Source of the DNA: WHSM01 sp050701635
GTDB taxonomy: Bacteria; Actinomycetota; Actinomycetes; Mycobacteriales; Micromonosporaceae
Assembly (NCBI GenBank): GCA_050701635.1
Contig: JBOGDF010000259.1
Coordinates: forward strand, 1-7,971
Direction of reading: 5' to 3'
DNA: 7,971 nucleotides
A program made the position numbers and the translations under genes. Shown here one piece after another: positions 5,866 through 7,971 of the stretch (position 1 is its first letter; each line of letters starts with the position of its first letter). Below the pieces are notes generated by a model. That model saw only the letters and a program-made list of their open reading frames with translations. It was not told the DNA's origin and made no database searches.

Positions 5866-6185
5866 CACGCCAGCCTCCGGCTCGTCGCCGAACGGCGGCC
5901 ACGGCGCTGCTCGGCGCGCAGCACGGCGTCGCGGGCGGCGGTGACACCGGCGGCGGTGAGCACGTAGTAGCGGCGTCGTGGCCGGCCCTCCGCGTGCGGG
6001 TCGATGTCCTCCTGGCTGCTCTCGAGCCAGCCGGCGTTCTCGAACGCCACCAGGATCGGGTAGATCGTGCCGGGCTCGATGCCGGCCTCCAGAGCGAGGT
6101 CGAGACCGTACCGCTCACGCTCGGGATCCTCGAGGAACGCGCGGAGCACCAGCACCCGCGCGGTGGTCAGCTTCAGGTTAGCCAT
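5862..6185 (-). CDS. PadR-family transcriptional regulator
   Basis: The 107-residue protein is a short PadR winged-helix repressor with only the N-terminal domain and a brief C-terminal helix. Clear landmarks are 'LTTARVLVLRAFLEDPERER', 'YGLDLALEAGIEPGTIYPIL' (the recognition helix ends in the typical 'GTIYPIL'), 'FENAGWLES', and the wing 'DPHAEGRPRRRYYVLTAAG'. Members of this family dimerise and release DNA on binding phenolic or hydrophobic compounds; the ligand here is unknown. ATG 6183-6185 fits the family start, with only a weak AGAG ribosome site about seven bases before it. It overlaps the downstream membrane protein by four bases. The palindromic core CTATATAG at 6195-6202, just upstream of the ATG, is the probable self-operator. 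Confidence 0.93.
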   Translation of the reverse strand: MANLKLTTARVLVLRAFLEDPERERYGLDLALEAGIEPGTIYPILVAFENAGWLESSQEDIDPHAEGRPRRRYYVLTAAGVTAARDAVLRAEQRRGRRSATSRRLAW

Positions 6186-6190
6186 AGTCG

Positions 6191-6212
6191 TACTCTATAT
6201 AGCTAGTGCTAA
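6191..6212. promoter_or_regulatory. Probable PadR operator/promoter region
   Basis: This AT-rich patch stands out in the GC-rich surroundings and lies 6 to 27 bases upstream of the padR-type ATG. It contains a perfect palindrome CTATATAG (6195-6202) flanked by TACT on one side and CTAGT on the other. AT-rich palindromes of this kind are usual PadR binding sites. TATATA or TATAGA on the minus strand could serve as -10; no convincing -35 was found. Confidence 0.45.
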
Positions 6213-6245
6213 CTCTGCATAGCCCCCATCGTTAGCGAGAACGGG

Positions 6246-7166
6246 CTAGGCGGCTTTCAGCCAGCGCAGCAGCTCGCCGGTGACCAGCTCGGGGCACTCC
6301 AGCTGCGGGAAGTGGCCGATCCCGTCGAGGGCGCGCCACTCGTACCGGGCGGCGACGTACCGGCCGGAGCCCCGGGCGGTACGGGGCAGTACGCACGAGT
6401 CCAGGCGGCCGTGCAGCTGCAGCGTCGGTACGGTGATCGGCCGCTGCATCAGCTTGACGAACCGCAGTCCGGAGGGCCGTACCGCGCTGCGCAGCGCCCA
6501 GCGGTACGCCTCCAACGCGCAGAACGCCGCCTGCGGGATCTGCATCGCGGTACGGCAGGCCCGTACGTGCGCCGCGAAGTCCTCGGTACGCCGCCAGGCC
6601 GGGCCGGCCCACCGGTGCAGCATCAACCCGACCGCGGACGCGTCGCGGCGGACCAGCGCGCGGTCGTACCGCGGGAGCTGGAATTTCAGCAGGTGCGCCG
6701 ACGCGGCGAGCTGCCCGCGCGGGTCGGTGACGAGCGCGGCGCGCAGCCGCAGCGGGTGGGCGGCGGAGAGCACTACCAGCCGGCTCACCTGTTGCGGGTG
6801 GAACGCCGCGGCGATCCAGCCCAGGATGCCGCCCAGGTCGTGTCCCACCAGCACGGCGTCGCGTTCGCCGAGGGCGCGGATCAGGCCGGAGATGTCGCTG
6901 GCGAGGGTGAAGCCGTCGTACCCCCGCGGCGGTTTGTCGCTGGCGCCGTACCCCCGTAGGTCCACCGCCACCGCGCGGTAGCCGGCGTCGGCGAGGGCCG
7001 GCAGCTGGTGCCGCCAGGTCCACCAGAATTCGGGATAGCCGTGCAGCAGCAGCACCAACGGACCGTTACCGGCTTCCGCGACGTGGAACCGGCTGCCGTT
7101 GGCGTTGACCAGTCGATGCTTCCACGGCCCGTCCCGCAGCACGCATGACTCATCCGCGGGGGGCAT
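6246..7166 (-). CDS. Alpha/beta hydrolase, epoxide-hydrolase type
   Basis: The 306-residue protein has the layout of alpha/beta-fold epoxide hydrolases. The oxyanion motif is HGYP (residues 42-45, 'LLHGYPEFWWTWRHQLP'). It is followed by 'VDLRGYGASDKP' (68-79) and the nucleophile elbow 'GHDLGG' with Asp110 in place of the Ser of esterases. The lid spans about 135-235 and contains Tyr167 and Tyr221; 'AYR' at 220-222 resembles the ring-opening tyrosine motif of epoxide hydrolases. The charge relay Asp is probably Asp256 ('GRLDSCVLP') and the catalytic His is His285 ('GIGHFPQLECP'). Haloalkane dehalogenase is the main alternative but lacks the second lid tyrosine. Cytoplasmic, no signal peptide. 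ATG 7164-7166 was chosen; TTAGG about eight bases upstream is a modest ribosome site. It is divergent from the VapBC pair and 60 bases before the PadR operon. Substrate unknown. Confidence 0.88.
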   Translation of the reverse strand: MPPADESCVLRDGPWKHRLVNANGSRFHVAEAGNGPLVLLLHGYPEFWWTWRHQLPALADAGYRAVAVDLRGYGASDKPPRGYDGFTLASDISGLIRALGERDAVLVGHDLGGILGWIAAAFHPQQVSRLVVLSAAHPLRLRAALVTDPRGQLAASAHLLKFQLPRYDRALVRRDASAVGLMLHRWAGPAWRRTEDFAAHVRACRTAMQIPQAAFCALEAYRWALRSAVRPSGLRFVKLMQRPITVPTLQLHGRLDSCVLPRTARGSGRYVAARYEWRALDGIGHFPQLECPELVTGELLRWLKAA

Positions 7167-7200
7167 GCCACCAGCCTAAGCAGTCGCTCACGCATCTGCC

Positions 7201-7229
7201 TTGCCTGCCGCGCCGCAGATTCTTACTCT
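7201..7229 (+). promoter_or_regulatory. Putative promoter of the vapBC-type operon
   Basis: TTGCCT (7201-7206) and TACTCT (7224-7229) are spaced by exactly 17 bases; the -10 fits TAnnnT. Predicted start is near 7236, about 23 bases before the antitoxin ATG, leaving room for the GGAGG at 7248-7252. The -10 lies inside the left arm of the palindrome at 7220-7241. Confidence 0.5.
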
Positions 7230-7241
7230 AGAAAGTAAGAA
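7220..7241. promoter_or_regulatory. Palindromic operator of the toxin-antitoxin operon
   Basis: An inverted repeat with eight perfect base pairs per arm, TTCTTACT and AGTAAGAA, around the six-base spacer ctagaa. It covers the -10 and the predicted start point. Toxin-antitoxin operons are commonly repressed by the antitoxin, alone or with toxin, at such sites; the binding partner here is inferred to be the AbrB-fold antitoxin. Confidence 0.65.
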
Positions 7242-7258
7242 CTATCGGGAGGTACGGG

Positions 7259-7498
7259 ATGCGCATCACGTCCAAGGGTCAGGTCACGATCCCGGTGGAG
7301 ATTCGGGAACGGGCCGGCCTGTTGCCGAACACCGAAGTCGAGTTTGAGTATGACGGCAACACCGTAAAGATCGTCAAGGTCACCGAGCCCCGCAAGGAAA
7401 CCCGCGGTGAACGACTCGTTCGGTTGGCGTGGGGAAGCGCGCCACCAGGTGGTCTGAGCACCGACGAGATCATGGCGTTGACGCGAGGTGAGGAGTGA
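7259..7498 (+). CDS. vapB: AbrB/MazE-type antitoxin (VapB-like)
   Basis: The 79-residue protein starts with a swapped-hairpin AbrB DNA-binding domain, 'MRITSKGQVTIPVEIRERAG' followed by 'LLPNTEVEFEYDGNTVKIVK' (residues 1-40). The C-terminal part 'RGERLVRLAWGSAPPGGLST' and 'DEIMALTRGEE' is the expected flexible region that wraps the toxin. It would neutralise the PIN toxin encoded next and repress the operon. ATG 7259-7261 has GGAGG six bases upstream. Its TGA overlaps the toxin GTG by four bases, so the two are translationally coupled with antitoxin first, the usual order. The gene symbol is by family, not by a specific orthologue. Confidence 0.93.
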   Translation: MRITSKGQVTIPVEIRERAGLLPNTEVEFEYDGNTVKIVKVTEPRKETRGERLVRLAWGSAPPGGLSTDEIMALTRGEE

Positions 7499-7953
7499 CC
7501 TCGACAGAGCGAGGGCCATCATTGCGAGTTGTGTCGGATGGCATGGAGATGCCCGTCCTGGTGGATAGCACCGTCCTGCTCGACCTGTCCACTGCCGATT
7601 CGACCTGGGGGATGTGGGCCAGGGAAACCATCGCAGAGGTCGCTGACCGGTCTGTGCTGGTCATCAATCAGGTGATCTTTGCGGAAGCTTCGGCTCGGTT
7701 TGACCGGATCGAGGACTTCGATGCCTCCTTTCCAACGGATCTGTTCCGGCGGGAGACGGTGCCGTTCCAAGCTGCGTTCCTCGCCGGCAAATGCCAGTCA
7801 CGTTATCGGCGTCTGGGCGGCGCTCGGGATCGGACGCTGCCGGGCTTCTTCATCGGGGCGCACGCGGCGATCGCCGGCTATCGGCTCCTCACCCGCGACG
7901 CGAAGCGCTACCGCACGTACTTCCCGAAGCTGGCGCTGATCGCGCCGAACTGA
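7495..7953 (+). CDS. vapC: PIN-domain toxin (VapC-like), one catalytic position altered
   Basis: The 152-residue protein is a PIN-domain ribonuclease of the VapC group, which cleaves structured RNA such as tRNA using Mg held by acidic residues. Visible are Asp24 in 'VLVDSTVLLDL', Glu64 in 'INQVIFAEASARF', and Asp135 in 'LLTRDAKRYRTYFP'. Family members have 'LPDFFIGAHA' as I recall it; here it is 'LPGFFIGAHA', Gly117 (codon GGC at 7843-7845, one base from GAC), so one acidic ligand is missing. GTG 7495-7497 overlaps the antitoxin stop and follows GAGGTGAGGA. ATG 7543 or 7549 would give a length (about 134-136) closer to usual and may be the real start. The protein is otherwise full length and not frameshifted. 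Whether it is active, weak or dead cannot be told from sequence. Confidence 0.92.
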   Translation: MTSTERGPSLRVVSDGMEMPVLVDSTVLLDLSTADSTWGMWARETIAEVADRSVLVINQVIFAEASARFDRIEDFDASFPTDLFRRETVPFQAAFLAGKCQSRYRRLGGARDRTLPGFFIGAHAAIAGYRLLTRDAKRYRTYFPKLALIAPN

Positions 7954-7971
7954 CTCCGGACAGAGCGCCGG

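Noticed and set aside
4898..6118. 406-residue minus-strand open frame
   Set aside because: It is an out-of-frame reading of the PadR and membrane protein genes, with Arg/Gly-rich low-complexity translation.
6232..7023. 263-residue minus-strand open frame inside the hydrolase gene
   Set aside because: Out-of-frame shadow; the hydrolase frame has all catalytic motifs in order.
1..7971. Mobile element, CRISPR array or prophage boundary
   Set aside because: No transposase or integrase, no terminal inverted repeats with target duplication, and no regularly spaced direct repeats were seen.

Overview
The window is high-GC DNA with GTG starts, four-base GTGA stop/start overlaps and gene families typical of actinobacteria. 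Frequent GTAC/CGTACG words and the protein families fit Micromonosporaceae (Micromonospora or a relative); this is an inference from style, not a proven assignment. Eleven protein genes are supported, plus one small probable gene. No rRNA, convincing tRNA, IS element, integrase or CRISPR array is visible.

Layout. (a) 94-1374, minus strand: a three-gene operon SRPBCC - ArsR - SRPBCC. Its promoter (about 1417-1445) is bracketed by two GCAAC/GTTGC inverted repeats that look like the ArsR operators. (b) 1483-1878, minus: a small soluble protein of unknown function that may be immunity-like, just upstream of that operon. (c) 2088-2642, plus: a Nudix hydrolase of ADP-ribose pyrophosphatase type, ending three bases from the stop of (d) 2646-3788, minus: a large XRE-type regulator with a helical-repeat C-terminus. 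(e) 3919-4182, plus: a small Trp/Cys-rich protein divergent from the regulator, with inverted repeats in the shared upstream region. (f) 4183-4421: a 239-base convergent gap holding a GC-rich hairpin. (g) 4422-6185, minus: PadR repressor - membrane protein - Imm-5-like protein. (h) 6246-7166, minus: an alpha/beta hydrolase with epoxide-hydrolase features. (i) 7259-7953, plus: a VapBC-type toxin-antitoxin pair with a palindromic operator over its promoter. The first 93 bases and the last 18 bases hold nothing I can support.

How they work together. Three modules carry their own repressor: ArsR with two START-like proteins, PadR with a membrane protein, and VapB with VapC. The Nudix, XRE-repeat regulator and small Cys-rich gene form a compact arrangement that could be a ligand-sensing unit. 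The most notable single detail is in the VapC toxin: a position that I expect to be a catalytic Asp is Gly, so the toxin may be weakened or dead. No wholly new system is demonstrated; the best candidates for one are the Nudix/XRE/small-protein cluster and the two orphan immunity-like genes.
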